Made by a program: the position numbers and the translations under genes
The notes under the pieces: generated by a model
What the model saw: only the letters and a program-made list of their open reading frames with translations
Told to the model about the DNA's origin: nothing
Database searches by the model: none
Shown here: one piece after another, positions 1 to 8,990 of the stretch
Numbering within the stretch: position 1 is the first letter of the stretch
Layout: every line of letters begins with the position of its first letter
Assembly (NCBI RefSeq): GCF_009930815.1
Contig: NZ_CP022222.1
Coordinates: 8,598,501 to 8,662,500 of the forward strand
Length of the DNA stretch: 64,000 nucleotides
Direction: 5' to 3'
Origin: Bradyrhizobium sp. CCBAU 051011
GTDB taxonomy: Bacteria > Pseudomonadota > Alphaproteobacteria > Rhizobiales > Xanthobacteraceae

Positions 1-2
1 TG

Positions 3-632
3 CTCGGCGCACTGCTGTTCGCCTCGGCCGGGACGCTGGATTGGCCGGCGGCGTGGGCGTTCCTGGCCGTCAGCGCAATCATCGGCCCGGCCTGCGGATT
101 ATGGCTGGCAAAGACCGATCCCGCCCTGCTCGCCGAGCGGATGCGGCCGACGTTTCAGGCCGACCAGCCGGCCGCCGACAAGAAATTCATGCTTGTCTTC
201 GTCCTGGTAGCGCTCATCTGGCTAATCGCCATCGGACTGGACCGGCGTGCGCATGCCTCCGACATTCCACTGGCGCTGCAAATGGTGGGGCTTGCGATGT
301 ACCTGCTCTCGACCGCCTTCATCATGTGGGTGTTCCGCGCAAATTCCTTTGCCGCGCCCGTCGTGAAGGTGCAGGCCGCGCGCCAGCATCACGTCGTCTC
401 GAGCGGCCCCTATGCCTTCGTCCGCCATCCCATGTACAGCGGCATCATGTTGTTCTTCGTAGGCGTCCCGCTATTGCTGGGATCATGGTGGGGCGTGGCG
501 ATCGCGCCGGTATTCGCCGTGCTGTTCGCTATTCGCGCCCGCATCGAGGAGCGCGCCTTGGTCGAGGGGCTGCCCGGCTATGCTGACTATGCCGCGCGCG
601 TGCGCTATCGTCTGGTGCCAGGCGTTTGGTGA
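3..632 (+). CDS. Isoprenylcysteine carboxylmethyltransferase-family membrane protein (5' partial)
   Basis: The reading frame is open from the left edge, so the start lies outside the window; 209 residues are visible. There are several hydrophobic segments, and the C-terminal half carries GPYAFVRHPMYSGI followed by an acidic EER and a GYADYAARVRYRLVPG tail. This is the arrangement of the ICMT/PEMT-like family (S-adenosylmethionine-dependent methyltransferases of the inner membrane). The substrate cannot be told from sequence; many bacterial members act on lipids or are uncharacterised. The next gene starts 37 bp downstream on the same strand, so co-transcription is possible. Confidence 0.75.
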   Translation, partial: LGALLFASAGTLDWPAAWAFLAVSAIIGPACGLWLAKTDPALLAERMRPTFQADQPAADKKFMLVFVLVALIWLIAIGLDRRAHASDIPLALQMVGLAMYLLSTAFIMWVFRANSFAAPVVKVQAARQHHVVSSGPYAFVRHPMYSGIMLFFVGVPLLLGSWWGVAIAPVFAVLFAIRARIEERALVEGLPGYADYAARVRYRLVPGVW

Positions 633-669
633 GAGAAGGCTTTGGTGAGAGACCAGGAGGTGGACTCGG

Positions 670-1029
670 ATGCCCGATAGCAAGACCTACACCGGCGGCT
701 GCCATTGCGGCCAGGTGCGCTTCGAATGCACCAGTGACCTTGCGATGGTCACCGCGTGCAATTGCTCGATCTGCACCAAGAAGGGCCTGCACTTCACCTT
801 CCTCGATCCGAAAAGCTTTCATCTTCGCGCCGGCGAAGAAAATCTGAAGGAATACCTCTTCAACAAGCACGCCATCCACCACCAGCTCTGCGTCGATTGC
901 GGCGTCGACGTCTTCGCGCGTGGCAAGAAGCCCGACGGCAGCGACGTGGTGGCGCTCAATGTGAGCTGCATCGACGGCATCGAACTGTCGAAGCTGGAGA
1001 TGACGCCGGTGGATGGCAGGAGCTTGTGA
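670..1029 (+). CDS. GFA family protein (CENP-V/GFA zinc-binding fold)
   Basis: A 119-aa protein with the family signature: CHC at residues 11-13, C20, then CNCSIC at 30-35 and a CVDC pair near residue 77. These Cys sets bind zinc in the GFA fold (named after a glutathione-dependent formaldehyde-activating enzyme). A strong Shine-Dalgarno AGGAGGT sits just before the ATG. Family members are often annotated as formaldehyde-activating, but activity is rarely shown, so the specific reaction is not claimed here. Confidence 0.85.
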   Translation: MPDSKTYTGGCHCGQVRFECTSDLAMVTACNCSICTKKGLHFTFLDPKSFHLRAGEENLKEYLFNKHAIHHQLCVDCGVDVFARGKKPDGSDVVALNVSCIDGIELSKLEMTPVDGRSL

Positions 1030-1037
1030 CTACTACT

Positions 1038-1182
1038 CGTCATGCCCGGGCTTGACCCGGGCATCCACGTCTTGACGACATCAGCAAGCAAAGCGTGGAT
1101 GGCCGGGTCCCGTCTCCGCCAAGGCCATGAGTGTGATCTGCTCGCTGAAGCCTTAGCGAAGGCGGTAAGCCCGGGCATGACG
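1038..1182. repeat. Dispersed palindromic intergenic repeat (REP-like)
   Basis: Begins CGTCATGCCCGGGCTT and ends with its inverse AAGCCCGGGCATGACG. Between them is a second inverted pair (GGGCATCCACG against CGTGGATGGCC). This long imperfect palindrome fills the space between two convergent genes. Elements of this look are common between rhizobial genes; no coding potential is proposed. Confidence 0.7.
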
Positions 1183-1202
1183 AACGAGAGAGCTAGGACG
1201 CC

Positions 1203-1910
1203 TCACCCATCCAGCGCCTTGTACCTGCGGAAAATCCCCTCCTCGTTGAACGCAATCCGCCGGTCGCTCGCCAGATACGCCTTGATGTTCGGCCGCGCCG
1301 CGACGCGGTCGCGTAGATCGACCAGCCCGGGAATTTTCCGTTCGAACGCCTTCATGCGTTTCGGAAAGGCGTAGCGAAGTCCCTCGACGATCTGGAACAG
1401 CGACAGGTCGACGTAAGTGAGGCGGCGGCCGGTGATGTAGGTGCCGCCATTGGCCGCCAGCAGGTCCTCGAAATAGCCGAGATATTTCGGCACGCGCTCC
1501 TTCCAGAACTCCTCGGTACGTTTCTTCGCCGGCGCTTTCTGGTCCTCGTAGTACAGCGAGGGCCCGAGCGGATGATGCGTGTCGTGCACTTCCAGCACCA
1601 GATCGGCGATCGTGAGCTGCAATTGATGTACCCAGAGTTTGCCGGCCTCCGACTTCGGCGCCAACCCGTGCCGTGATCCCAGATAGAGCAGGATGTTGGC
1701 GGTCTGCCCGATCACGAGCTTTCCGTCTTTGAGGAACGGCGGCGCGAAGGGCGGCGCTCCCTTCCGCGTTTCCATCATTCGCATCATTGCGGCCATGCCG
1801 TTGCCACGGCGCGCGACATCGGCGTAGCGGGCGCCCGCCTCCTCCAACGCGAGGCGAACATATTCGCCGCGGCCTTGAATCATCGGCCAGTAATAGAGCT
1901 CGTAACGCAT
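1203..1910 (-). CDS. Glutathione S-transferase family protein
   Basis: A 235-aa protein. The N-terminal thioredoxin-like domain starts MRYELYYWPMIQGRGEYVRL, with the PPFLKDG cis-proline loop and the GQTANILLYLG segment that ends the GSH-binding domain. An all-helical C-terminal domain follows (TYVDLSLFQIVEGLRYAFP). It resembles sigma/omega-like bacterial GSTs used in glutathione conjugation or thiol redox chemistry. The start was set at the Met preceded by GGAGGTGCC; the frame is open 120 bp further upstream but has no ribosome site there. Substrate unknown. Confidence 0.85.
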   Translation of the reverse strand: MRYELYYWPMIQGRGEYVRLALEEAGARYADVARRGNGMAAMMRMMETRKGAPPFAPPFLKDGKLVIGQTANILLYLGSRHGLAPKSEAGKLWVHQLQLTIADLVLEVHDTHHPLGPSLYYEDQKAPAKKRTEEFWKERVPKYLGYFEDLLAANGGTYITGRRLTYVDLSLFQIVEGLRYAFPKRMKAFERKIPGLVDLRDRVAARPNIKAYLASDRRIAFNEEGIFRRYKALDG

Positions 1911-2117
1911 CGATGGCACCTCCGCTGCCGGCTTTGACCGATATAACAAATCATCCCGCGGTTCGTTCGTCACGCTAAACGGTGTGCCCGTGCAACCGTC
2001 GCAGCATGAACGCGGCGCGTCGATCTCCACAGATCCGAATCTGTCCGAATGCGAGCGGGCGTGTTAGGTTGCTTCGTGTTTCAAGCGTCGATTTTCTCAA
2101 CACGACAGGAGAATGGG

Positions 2118-2525
2118 ATGGCGGACAACAAGAAGAAGCGCGGCGGGACGGATCGTGGGCTGATCGCATTGAGCGAGCCTCACGAGGTCGCTTATTGGTC
2201 GAAGAAGTTCAAGATCACGCCGGCCAAACTGAAGTCCGCCGTCAAGAAAGCGGGACGCTCCGCGAAGAACGTCGAAGCCTACATCAAGCTGCAGAAGCAC
2301 AAGGCCTCCGACAGGGCACGGATCGCGGTGAGCCAGCCCTATGAAGTCAGCTACTGGTCGAAGAAGTTCAAGGTCACGCCCGCCAAACTAAAAGCCGCAG
2401 TCGCCGTTGTCGGGCATTCATCGAAAGCAGTCGGCGCCCATCTCGCCAAGGGTAAGGCTGCGAAGAAGTCGAAGAAGAGCGCCAGTAAAACGACAAGGAA
2501 GCGCGCAAAGAAAAAGGCCGCCTAG
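2118..2525 (+). CDS. DUF3606 tandem-repeat protein with lysine-rich tail
   Basis: A 135-aa basic protein. A ~45-residue unit occurs twice: an R(G/A)-I/L-A-hS-E/QP-EV-YWSKKFK stretch followed by TPAKLK and a helical part. The second copy starts near residue 77. This matches DUF3606, a short predicted DNA-associated or stress-associated domain of alphaproteobacteria. The C-terminus is an Ala/Lys/Ser/Arg tail resembling histone H1 tails, which suggests nucleic-acid binding (inference). The start is the Met after AGGAGAATGGG. The stop codon lies in the loop of the terminator hairpin. Confidence 0.8.
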   Translation: MADNKKKRGGTDRGLIALSEPHEVAYWSKKFKITPAKLKSAVKKAGRSAKNVEAYIKLQKHKASDRARIAVSQPYEVSYWSKKFKVTPAKLKAAVAVVGHSSKAVGAHLAKGKAAKKSKKSASKTTRKRAKKKAA

Positions 2526-2536
2526 AGGCGGCCTTT
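2513..2536 (+). terminator. Rho-independent terminator with the stop codon in its loop
   Basis: AAAGGCCGCC, loop TAGA, GGCGGCCTTT: a perfect 10-bp stem whose left arm encodes the last residues of the DUF3606 protein. The A-rich/T-rich flanks would let it work in both directions for the convergent genes. Confidence 0.75.
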
Positions 2537-2537
2537 A

Positions 2538-2906
2538 TCACGAGACCTTCGCATCGGCATCAGCGCCGATCGCCGGGTACGTCGTCGACCTGGGCGATGC
2601 GTGAGGATCGCTCAGTAGCCGCAGGTCGGCCTTAATCGTCGTCATCGTGCCAGCGGCGCATCGTGCGATGGCCGTGCGTTCGCGGACAATGCTCCGCATG
2701 TATGGTCGTCCGCGATCAGCGTCGATGCGGACGCTGCGCCGCTCGTAAATTGTCCGCCTACGGCCATCGTCGGTCGTGATCGTATCGACGCGGGTGTGAA
2801 CGCCGTTCGACGAGTTGGAGCTGGAATTCGACGACGTGTTGCCGGCCAGCGCCACCGTCGTCGGCGCCAAGACGGTCAAAATTGACGCGACAAGCAGTCG
2901 TTTCAT
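2538..2906 (-). CDS. Small exported protein of unknown function
   Basis: A 122-aa protein with a clear signal peptide (MKRLLVASILTVLAPTTVALA) followed by a Ser/Asn-rich stretch (NTSSNSSSNSSNG) and an Arg-rich region. The start was set at the Met preceded by GGAGGCTTTGCC. No recognised domain. It converges on the DUF3606 gene across the shared terminator. Confidence 0.55.
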   Translation of the reverse strand: MKRLLVASILTVLAPTTVALAGNTSSNSSSNSSNGVHTRVDTITTDDGRRRTIYERRSVRIDADRGRPYMRSIVRERTAIARCAAGTMTTIKADLRLLSDPHASPRSTTYPAIGADADAKVS

Positions 2907-3117
2907 GGCAAAGCCTCCGATTCCGATCAAAACTCGCCAGACAATCAGGAGTTCCGCAATCGATTGCCGGGATTGCCCGAATTAGAAAGTAGCCCGCATG
3001 AGTTCCGCGACCGCCCAAATCCTTGCGCGGCTTATTGGAGGGCAAACCGGCCGTTACCCCATCTATGTCAAATCTCCCTCTCCCGGGGAGAGGTGATCTT
3101 GGCGAACCTGCCGCCTG

Positions 3118-3801
3118 TCAATTCGCCGCGAAGCAATACATCAGCCCGTCGCCGCCGGTGCTCTTCAGGTCGGCCTGTGAGCAGCCGCCATCCGGGCCGC
3201 GCGAGGGGTGCGACGTGTTCCAGGACTTTGACGGCTCATCGTCGCGCAGACCCTTGCGGTCGAAATGGCCGACCATCGCGGCGCCTTGCGTGCTGCTCGT
3301 CCAGTTTTTGCAGGTGCGGTCCTCGCCGGCCGCAAACGCGGTGCCGTCCGCCTGCGATCCCGTCAGCACATCGTGGCGGTTCGGCGAGTCGCCGGCACCG
3401 CTGATGACCTCGCCCTTTTCGGAGAGCGCGGTCTGCTTGGTGAGGTTGTTGCTGGCGCTGTGGAGATCGGCGACGTCCTTGGCGACCACGACGCCCTTGG
3501 CATTCTTCCACGGCCCCTTGCCAATGCGATCGCGCGCATTGACGGCAGGCTGACCGTCGGCGGCCTGCGTCGAGAGATAGGCGCGCCAGGTCTTGCCGCC
3601 CGCGCCAGCTGCCTGCGCTAACGTCTGGCAATGATTGTCGGCGCCGGCGAGCCCGCCGAGATTGCCACCATTGCCGATGCCGTTGCTGGTCAGGAAGAAG
3701 CTGGTATCGGCCGATTGCGCCTGCGCGGGCGCGCTGGCGAGAGCCGATATGGCGGCAAGCGCAAAGCATGCCGGCGAGATGACTCTGACGAAGCTCTTCA
3801 T
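3118..3801 (-). CDS. Exported Cys-containing protein, lectin/endostatin-like fold suspected
   Basis: A 227-aa protein with a signal peptide (residues 1-28, ending APAQAQ). The mature part begins SFFLTSNGIGNGGNLGGL and has a C-terminal CF motif, a pattern seen in secreted proteins annotated lectin-like in Bradyrhizobium. Four Cys (near 58, 164, 207 and 223) could form disulfides. The ribosome site is GGGAGAAACCAG. The fold call is by resemblance only; no ligand is claimed. Confidence 0.6.
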   Translation of the reverse strand: MKSFVRVISPACFALAAISALASAPAQAQSADTSFFLTSNGIGNGGNLGGLAGADNHCQTLAQAAGAGGKTWRAYLSTQAADGQPAVNARDRIGKGPWKNAKGVVVAKDVADLHSASNNLTKQTALSEKGEVISGAGDSPNRHDVLTGSQADGTAFAAGEDRTCKNWTSSTQGAAMVGHFDRKGLRDDEPSKSWNTSHPSRGPDGGCSQADLKSTGGDGLMYCFAAN

Positions 3802-3890
3802 CTGGTTTCTCCCTTTTGTTTTTGGTTCGTTGTCATCAACACGTCGTGGCAGGCATTATTCCGGCCTGAGATCAAGCTGGCATCCCGCAA

Positions 3891-3925
3891 AGAAAAAGGC
3901 GCCGCGGAACGAACCGCAGCGCCTT
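3891..3925 (-). terminator. Terminator of the Tim44-like gene
   Basis: Read on the minus strand, GAAGGCGCTGCGG and CCGCGGCGCCTT pair around a short loop, followed by TTTTCTTT. It lies ~20 bp past the stop codon. Confidence 0.7.
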
Positions 3926-3944
3926 CGTCATGATGTTCGGGCGA

Positions 3945-4934
3945 TTAGCTGGTCTGTTGGATCGCCGAGAGTTCCCAATCGCTGCCGCGACGACGGGCGA
4001 AGGTCCAGACCTCGGTGGCTTCGGTCGGGGTTTCGCTGCCCGCAACCAGACGGCCGGTGGTGCGCTCCAGGGTCTTGTCGACCAGCGAGAACCGCATCGC
4101 CACGCTGGCGTAGTCGGTTTCGCCTTCGCGCCAAGCTTCCGCGAGGTCGCCCTGCAACAGCTTGACGTCGGACACCTTGTTGACGTCGTTGTTGGCCTTG
4201 TTCGCTTCGAGATCCTTGGAGAAGTAGGACACCATCTCCGGCGTCGCCAACGTATGAAGCTTTGCGACGTCCTCGTTCGACCACGCGGCCTGGACTTCGC
4301 CGAGCAGACGCTCGAAGGCCTCATAATCGGCCGGCTGGATTTCCAGCGCCGGCTGGCTCGATCCCAGCCCAAAGCCGCCCAGTCCGGAGCGGAAGCTGCT
4401 CTGAGCACCGGGGCCTTCGGCAGGCCCACCGGGGGCCGGCCCGTTCGCGTAGGCGGACGCCGGCGTATGGCGACGCTGCCACCACGACATTGCCAGCCGC
4501 ACCACGATCACGATCAGGGCGATCTGCAGCAGGAGGCCGATAATCGACGATAGGCCGCCGAGGCCGGAGAACAATCCACCGCCGAACAGCATGCCAAGCA
4601 GGCCGGCGCCAAGGAAGCCCGCGGCGAGACCGCCAAGCATGCCCATGCCGGGCCGGTTGAAGAAGCCGCCCTTATTGGCCGCGCCGGCAGCCGCCGGTGC
4701 GCCCACTCCGGGCGTGCCCGGCTGGGTAAAGGTACGGTTCATGGGTTGCGCCGTGCCCGGAGCGGTGGTCGTGCTCGGTGGCGCAGAATAGGTCTTCGAT
4801 CCCCGCGAACCCGAGCTGCTGCCGCCGCCAACGCGGGCGTCAGCCGCCGAGATCGTGATCGCCAGGGGAACCGCCACCGACAGGACAATGGCGAAAGCCC
4901 TTACAATTCCGCGCGCAGTCTGCGTGAAATTCAT
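3945..4934 (-). CDS. Tim44 domain-containing inner-membrane protein
   Basis: A 329-aa protein. An N-terminal signal or anchor is followed by a low-complexity Ser/Gly/Pro/Thr region, a Gly/Leu/Phe-rich hydrophobic stretch, and a second membrane segment ending RLAMSWWQRR. The C-terminal ~150 residues form the Tim44-like domain (EAFERLLGEVQAAWSNEDVA). The start is the Met after GAGGAAAAAGAT. Bacterial Tim44-like (TimA) proteins are membrane-associated; their role is poorly defined. It lies downstream of, and in the same direction as, cckA, with a 168-bp gap. Confidence 0.85.
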   Translation of the reverse strand: MNFTQTARGIVRAFAIVLSVAVPLAITISAADARVGGGSSSGSRGSKTYSAPPSTTTAPGTAQPMNRTFTQPGTPGVGAPAAAGAANKGGFFNRPGMGMLGGLAAGFLGAGLLGMLFGGGLFSGLGGLSSIIGLLLQIALIVIVVRLAMSWWQRRHTPASAYANGPAPGGPAEGPGAQSSFRSGLGGFGLGSSQPALEIQPADYEAFERLLGEVQAAWSNEDVAKLHTLATPEMVSYFSKDLEANKANNDVNKVSDVKLLQGDLAEAWREGETDYASVAMRFSLVDKTLERTTGRLVAGSETPTEATEVWTFARRRGSDWELSAIQQTS

Positions 4935-5102
4935 ATCTTTTTCCTCATTCCCCTCCATGGGGAAGTGCACCTAAGATGGGCAGAGCCACCCAAAAGTGAA
5001 GCAAATATCAGGAACTACGGCTGCGGCCCTCAGTCGCGGGGATGTGACGATTTGGCCGTGAACTCCGCATTCACCATGCGCAAGCAGGCTTTCGCTAGGC
5101 TT

Positions 5103-7670
5103 TTACGTGGCCGTCATCGTCTCCTTGACCTTTTCCACCAGCGCGCTAAGCGCGAACGGTTTTGGCAGGAAGGCGAACTGCTCGTTTTCCGGCAGGCTCT
5201 TGTCGAAGGCCTCTTCGGCGTAGCCGGAGACGAAGATGATCTTGAGGTTCGGGTTGCGCTTGCGCATTTCGCGCAACAGCGTCGGGCCGTCCATTTCCGG
5301 CATCACGACATCGGAGACAACGAGATCGACGGCGCCGTCCTTTTCGTCGAGCGCCTCCATTGCCTCGATGCCGTTGGAGGCTTCGATCACGCTGTAGCCG
5401 CGCGAACGCAGGCCGCGCGCGTTCAGCGAGCGCAGGCCGTCCTCGTCCTCCACCAGCAGGATGGTGCCCTGCCCGGTCAGATCGGGCCGCGGCTTCGGCG
5501 GCTCGGCCGCGCCTTCCCTGGCCGCGCCATTAGTGGCCGCCGCCTCCGGCTGCGCTTCCAGTTCGGGCCGGTGACGCGGCAGGAAGATGCGGAACGTGGT
5601 GCCTTCGCCGGGCGTGGAGTCGACATAGACGAAGCCGCCGGTCTGCTTGACGATGCCGTAGACCGTCGAGAGACCGAGCCCGGTGCCCTTGCCGACTTCC
5701 TTGGTCGAGAAGAACGGCTCGAAAATCTTGTCGACGATGTCGGGTGGGATTCCGGTGCCGGTGTCGGAGATGTCGATCCGCACGTAATCGGCGTCCGGCA
5801 TGCCCTTGTGCGAGAGCTGCGCGGCTTCGTCCGCCGTCACATTGGCGGTCCGCACCGTCAGCTTGCCGCCATCGGGCATCGCGTCGCGCGCGTTGACCGC
5901 GAGATTGACGACGACCTGCTCGAACTGCGAGACGTCGACCTTGACCGGCCAGAGGTCGCGGCCATGCACGAGGTCGAGCTTGACCTTTTCGCCGATCAGC
6001 CGCCGCAGCAGCATGGTGAGATCGGAAAGCGCGTCGCCGAGGTCGAGCACCTGCGGCCGCAGCGTCTGGCGGCGCGAGAACGCGAGCAGTTGCCGCACCA
6101 GCGTCGCGGCGCGGGTCGCGTTCTGCTTGATCTGCATGATGTCCTGGAACGACGGATCGGTCGGCTTGTGCGCATTCAACAGGAAGTCGTTCGCCATCAT
6201 GATGGCGGAGAGCACGTTGTTGAAATCGTGCGCGATGCCGCCGGCGAGCTGGCCGACCATGTCCATCTTTTGCGACTGGTTGATCTGGTTTTCCAGCGTG
6301 CGCCGCTCGGTGGTCTCCAACAGGTAGACGATCGCGGCCTCGGTGTCGCGCTCGTCCTCCTCGACCGCGGTGACGAAGAACTGCCCCCAGCGCTCCTTGG
6401 CGCCGTCGAGCATGGCCTCGACGGGCGCGATGTCGCCCTGCCCTTCGGCGGCCTGGTTGATCGCCGCGATCAAAAGGCCGCGGTCGCGCGCATTCACGGT
6501 GCGGAAGATCGACTTGTTGGCCGCACCATCAGGGCTGAGATTCTGGGCCAGCTTGGCGAAGCGGGCATTGGCGCGGACGACAGCGCCGCCGCGGTCCACC
6601 GTCGCAATCGCCATCGGCGTATGGTCGAAGAACCGCATGAAGCGGACTTCGGCGGCGCGCTCGGGGTCGGAATGTTCGTCGCGCGCGCGGCTGATCACCA
6701 GCGTGCGCGACGAGCCCGGTGAGCCGTCGGCGCCGAAGGCGAGCTTGTGATAGAGCCGCACCGGCATGGTCTTGCCGCCGCGCATGCGCAGGTCGATGTC
6801 GAACACTTCGGTTTTGACTTCGCCCGGCACCGCCACGATCGAGGTCAGAAGCGACGCGCCGTCGCCGGAGACGATATCGGAGAGCTTCAGCCCGCCGGAC
6901 CCGATCTCGGCGAGATCGTAATCCAGCCAGTTCGCCAGCGTGGCGTTGACATAGATGACGTCGCCGGCCGGATTGACCGAGAAGAAGCCGCATGGCGCGT
7001 GGTCGAGATATTCGATCGCATGCTGCAGCTCCCGGAACACATCCTCCTGGCGCTCGCGGTCCCGCGTGATGTCGGCGATCGACCACACCGCATATTTGGC
7101 TTCGCGCTTGTTCTGGCCGAGCGGCCGCACCCGCATCCGCAGCCAGCGGCCCTGCGCACCGTCGGAGCCGGCGATGCGGACCTCCTCCTGCTGCCGCTTG
7201 CCTTCGCGGGCGGCCTTGAGCAGGCGGAATACGGCCTCCGAGACGTCGGGATTGCCGATGAAGACACGCTCGACCGGCCGCACGTCCTGCCGGCTCGCGG
7301 CCCCGGTCAGCGCCAGATAGGCGGCGTTGGAATAGACCACGTGGCCCTTGGGGTCGGTTACCGCCAGCCCGTCATGGGCGTGATCGGCGATACGGCTCAT
7401 TACGGGGTCGTCGGAGGTGCGGTCCATGAAACGGACGATGCCGGCGGCAAAGGCGAACAGGTTGAACAGGCCGACCATGGCGAGCAACGCCAGCACACCC
7501 AGGATATAGGGCTGGGCCTGGGCTCGGCCGATGGTCATCAGCGCGACCGCCACCGCCACAATGCCGGCGGCCACCAGCAGCACCAGCATGATGCTACCTC
7601 CCCGCCGCGCCGGTTCGTGGGCCGCGAAGGGCTCGGTAGGCGGACGGCGGCTGTCGGTTTCGGCGGTCAT
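5103..7670 (-). CDS. cckA: CckA-type hybrid sensor histidine kinase
   Basis: An 855-aa protein. Two membrane segments lie within the first ~85 residues, then three PAS regions (about 90-160, 215-290, 345-430). The HisKA domain has GGIAHDFNN (His481), and the HATPase domain has N-box [13 protein letters not shown] and G-boxes DTGTGIP and [11 protein letters not shown]-terminal receiver has phosphoacceptor Asp787 ([10 protein letters not shown]). This layout is that of CckA, which in Caulobacter phosphorylates CtrA and CpdR through ChpT. A GTG start at 7718 with AGGAGG only 3 nt away is an alternative. Its place after flhB fits the CtrA sites found in this locus. Confidence 0.9.
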   Translation of the reverse strand: MTAETDSRRPPTEPFAAHEPARRGGSIMLVLLVAAGIVAVAVALMTIGRAQAQPYILGVLALLAMVGLFNLFAFAAGIVRFMDRTSDDPVMSRIADHAHDGLAVTDPKGHVVYSNAAYLALTGAASRQDVRPVERVFIGNPDVSEAVFRLLKAAREGKRQQEEVRIAGSDGAQGRWLRMRVRPLGQNKREAKYAVWSIADITRDRERQEDVFRELQHAIEYLDHAPCGFFSVNPAGDVIYVNATLANWLDYDLAEIGSGGLKLSDIVSGDGASLLTSIVAVPGEVKTEVFDIDLRMRGGKTMPVRLYHKLAFGADGSPGSSRTLVISRARDEHSDPERAAEVRFMRFFDHTPMAIATVDRGGAVVRANARFAKLAQNLSPDGAANKSIFRTVNARDRGLLIAAINQAAEGQGDIAPVEAMLDGAKERWGQFFVTAVEEDERDTEAAIVYLLETTERRTLENQINQSQKMDMVGQLAGGIAHDFNNVLSAIMMANDFLLNAHKPTDPSFQDIMQIKQNATRAATLVRQLLAFSRRQTLRPQVLDLGDALSDLTMLLRRLIGEKVKLDLVHGRDLWPVKVDVSQFEQVVVNLAVNARDAMPDGGKLTVRTANVTADEAAQLSHKGMPDADYVRIDISDTGTGIPPDIVDKIFEPFFSTKEVGKGTGLGLSTVYGIVKQTGGFVYVDSTPGEGTTFRIFLPRHRPELEAQPEAAATNGAAREGAAEPPKPRPDLTGQGTILLVEDEDGLRSLNARGLRSRGYSVIEASNGIEAMEALDEKDGAVDLVVSDVVMPEMDGPTLLREMRKRNPNLKIIFVSGYAEEAFDKSLPENEQFAFLPKPFALSALVEKVKETMTAT

Positions 7671-7818
7671 CTGAAGAGGCGCTGCCCTTCGGCAAAGAGG
7701 AGACGGGCGGATTCGCACGCCCCTCCTGAGTGCCTGAATCGGACCTGCAAGTGCAAGTCCATCAGGCGGTTATTTGACAGGTTGAAGGCATTTCAAGGCG
7801 TTTTTCCAGCGGTTCCCA

Positions 7819-8892
7819 TCACATTCTCCGGGTGCCAAGCCCGTTCTTGAGGCGCATGACGTAGCCGATGATCTCGGCGACCGCATGATAGTGCTCGACC
7901 GGAATCTCCTCGTCGATGTCGACGGTGGCATGGAGCGCGCGCGCCAGCGGCACGTTCTCCACGATAGGAATGTCGTGTTTCTTGGCGATTTCCCGGATCT
8001 TGAACGCGACGTTGTCGACGCCCTTGGCGACGCAGACCGGCGCCGACATGCCGCGCTCGTAGGACAGCGCCACCGAATAGTGGGTCGGGTTGGTGATGAC
8101 GACGCTGGCGTTGGGAACAGCGGCCATCATGCGCTTCTTCATGCGCTGCTGGCGCAACTGCCGGATCTTGCCCTTGATGTGGGGGTCGCCTTCGGACTGC
8201 TTGAACTCGTCCTTGATCTCCTGCAGGGACATCTTCTGGCGCTCGAACCACTGCCGGTACTGGAAAAAGTAATCGGCGATCGCGACCGCGGCCAGCATCG
8301 CCACCACTGCGCCCATCAACTGCAGCGTCAGGTTGGTCGTGACGCCGAGGATCGCCGAAGGATCGAACCGCAGGAACGATTCGAGCCGAAGACGCTCGGG
8401 CCACAGCACCGCCATCATGACAGCGCCGAGCGCGATCAGCTTGAACAGGCCCTTTAAGAAATTCGCCAGCGCCTGCTTGCCGAAGATGCGCTTCAGACCG
8501 GCGCCTGGAGATACCTTGCTGAACTTCGGCTTGAGCGATTCCGACGACCACACCAGCCGGTGCTGGATCATGTTGCCGGCGATCGCGGCAAGCGCCAGCA
8601 TCAACAGCGGCACGCCGATCGCGCCGAGCACGGCATAGCCCAGCGTATTGCCCAGCGCGAGCAGCGCCGCGCCATCGGTGCGGAGCTGGCCCGCATTGGC
8701 GATCAGGTTGCGCAGTGGCATCAGGATGCCGCCGCCGATCGCCCCCGAGAACGTCGACAATATCAGCGTGGCGCCCGCGATGATGAACCAGGTGTTGACC
8801 TCCTGGCTCTTGGCGACGTCGCCCTTCTCCAGCGCATCGTCGAGACGTTTTTGCGTAGGGTCTTCTGTTTTGTCGTCGGAATCGTCGGCCAT
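7819..8892 (-). CDS. flhB: Flagellar type III export switch protein FlhB
   Basis: A 357-aa protein. The N-terminus DKTEDPTQKRLDDALEKGDV is typical; four membrane segments follow, and the cytoplasmic domain has the autocleavage motif NPTH at residues 268-271. FlhB sets export specificity from rod/hook to filament substrates after self-cleavage. It is the last gene of flgB-flgC-fliE-fliQ-fliR-flhB, separated from fliR by a 98-bp spacer holding a dispersed repeat. Confidence 0.97.
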   Translation of the reverse strand: MADDSDDKTEDPTQKRLDDALEKGDVAKSQEVNTWFIIAGATLILSTFSGAIGGGILMPLRNLIANAGQLRTDGAALLALGNTLGYAVLGAIGVPLLMLALAAIAGNMIQHRLVWSSESLKPKFSKVSPGAGLKRIFGKQALANFLKGLFKLIALGAVMMAVLWPERLRLESFLRFDPSAILGVTTNLTLQLMGAVVAMLAAVAIADYFFQYRQWFERQKMSLQEIKDEFKQSEGDPHIKGKIRQLRQQRMKKRMMAAVPNASVVITNPTHYSVALSYERGMSAPVCVAKGVDNVAFKIREIAKKHDIPIVENVPLARALHATVDIDEEIPVEHYHAVAEIIGYVMRLKNGLGTRRM

Positions 8893-8910
8893 CTCGGCGC
8901 TCTAGCTTCT

Positions 8911-8990
8911 TGTTTGAGCATGGTTTCCGCGCAAACGCGATCCGCGTTTGTCGCGAGGGAAAACCAGTACCCACGTTTTCGGATCAAGCT
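8911..8990. repeat. Dispersed palindromic repeat between fliR and flhB
   Basis: Core hairpin CAAACGCG-ATC-CGCGTTTG (8932-8950), flanked by TTTGAGCATGGTTTCC on one side and GGGAAAACCAG...GGATCAAGC on the other. It resembles a short repeat very common in rhizobial intergenic DNA. It separates two genes that usually abut. Confidence 0.65.

Noticed and set aside
4746..6722. 658-codon open frame on the plus strand
   Set aside because: Antisense to the Tim44-like gene and cckA. Its composition (His/Arg/Asp/Val-rich) is that of GC-rich antisense translation, and it lacks a ribosome site.
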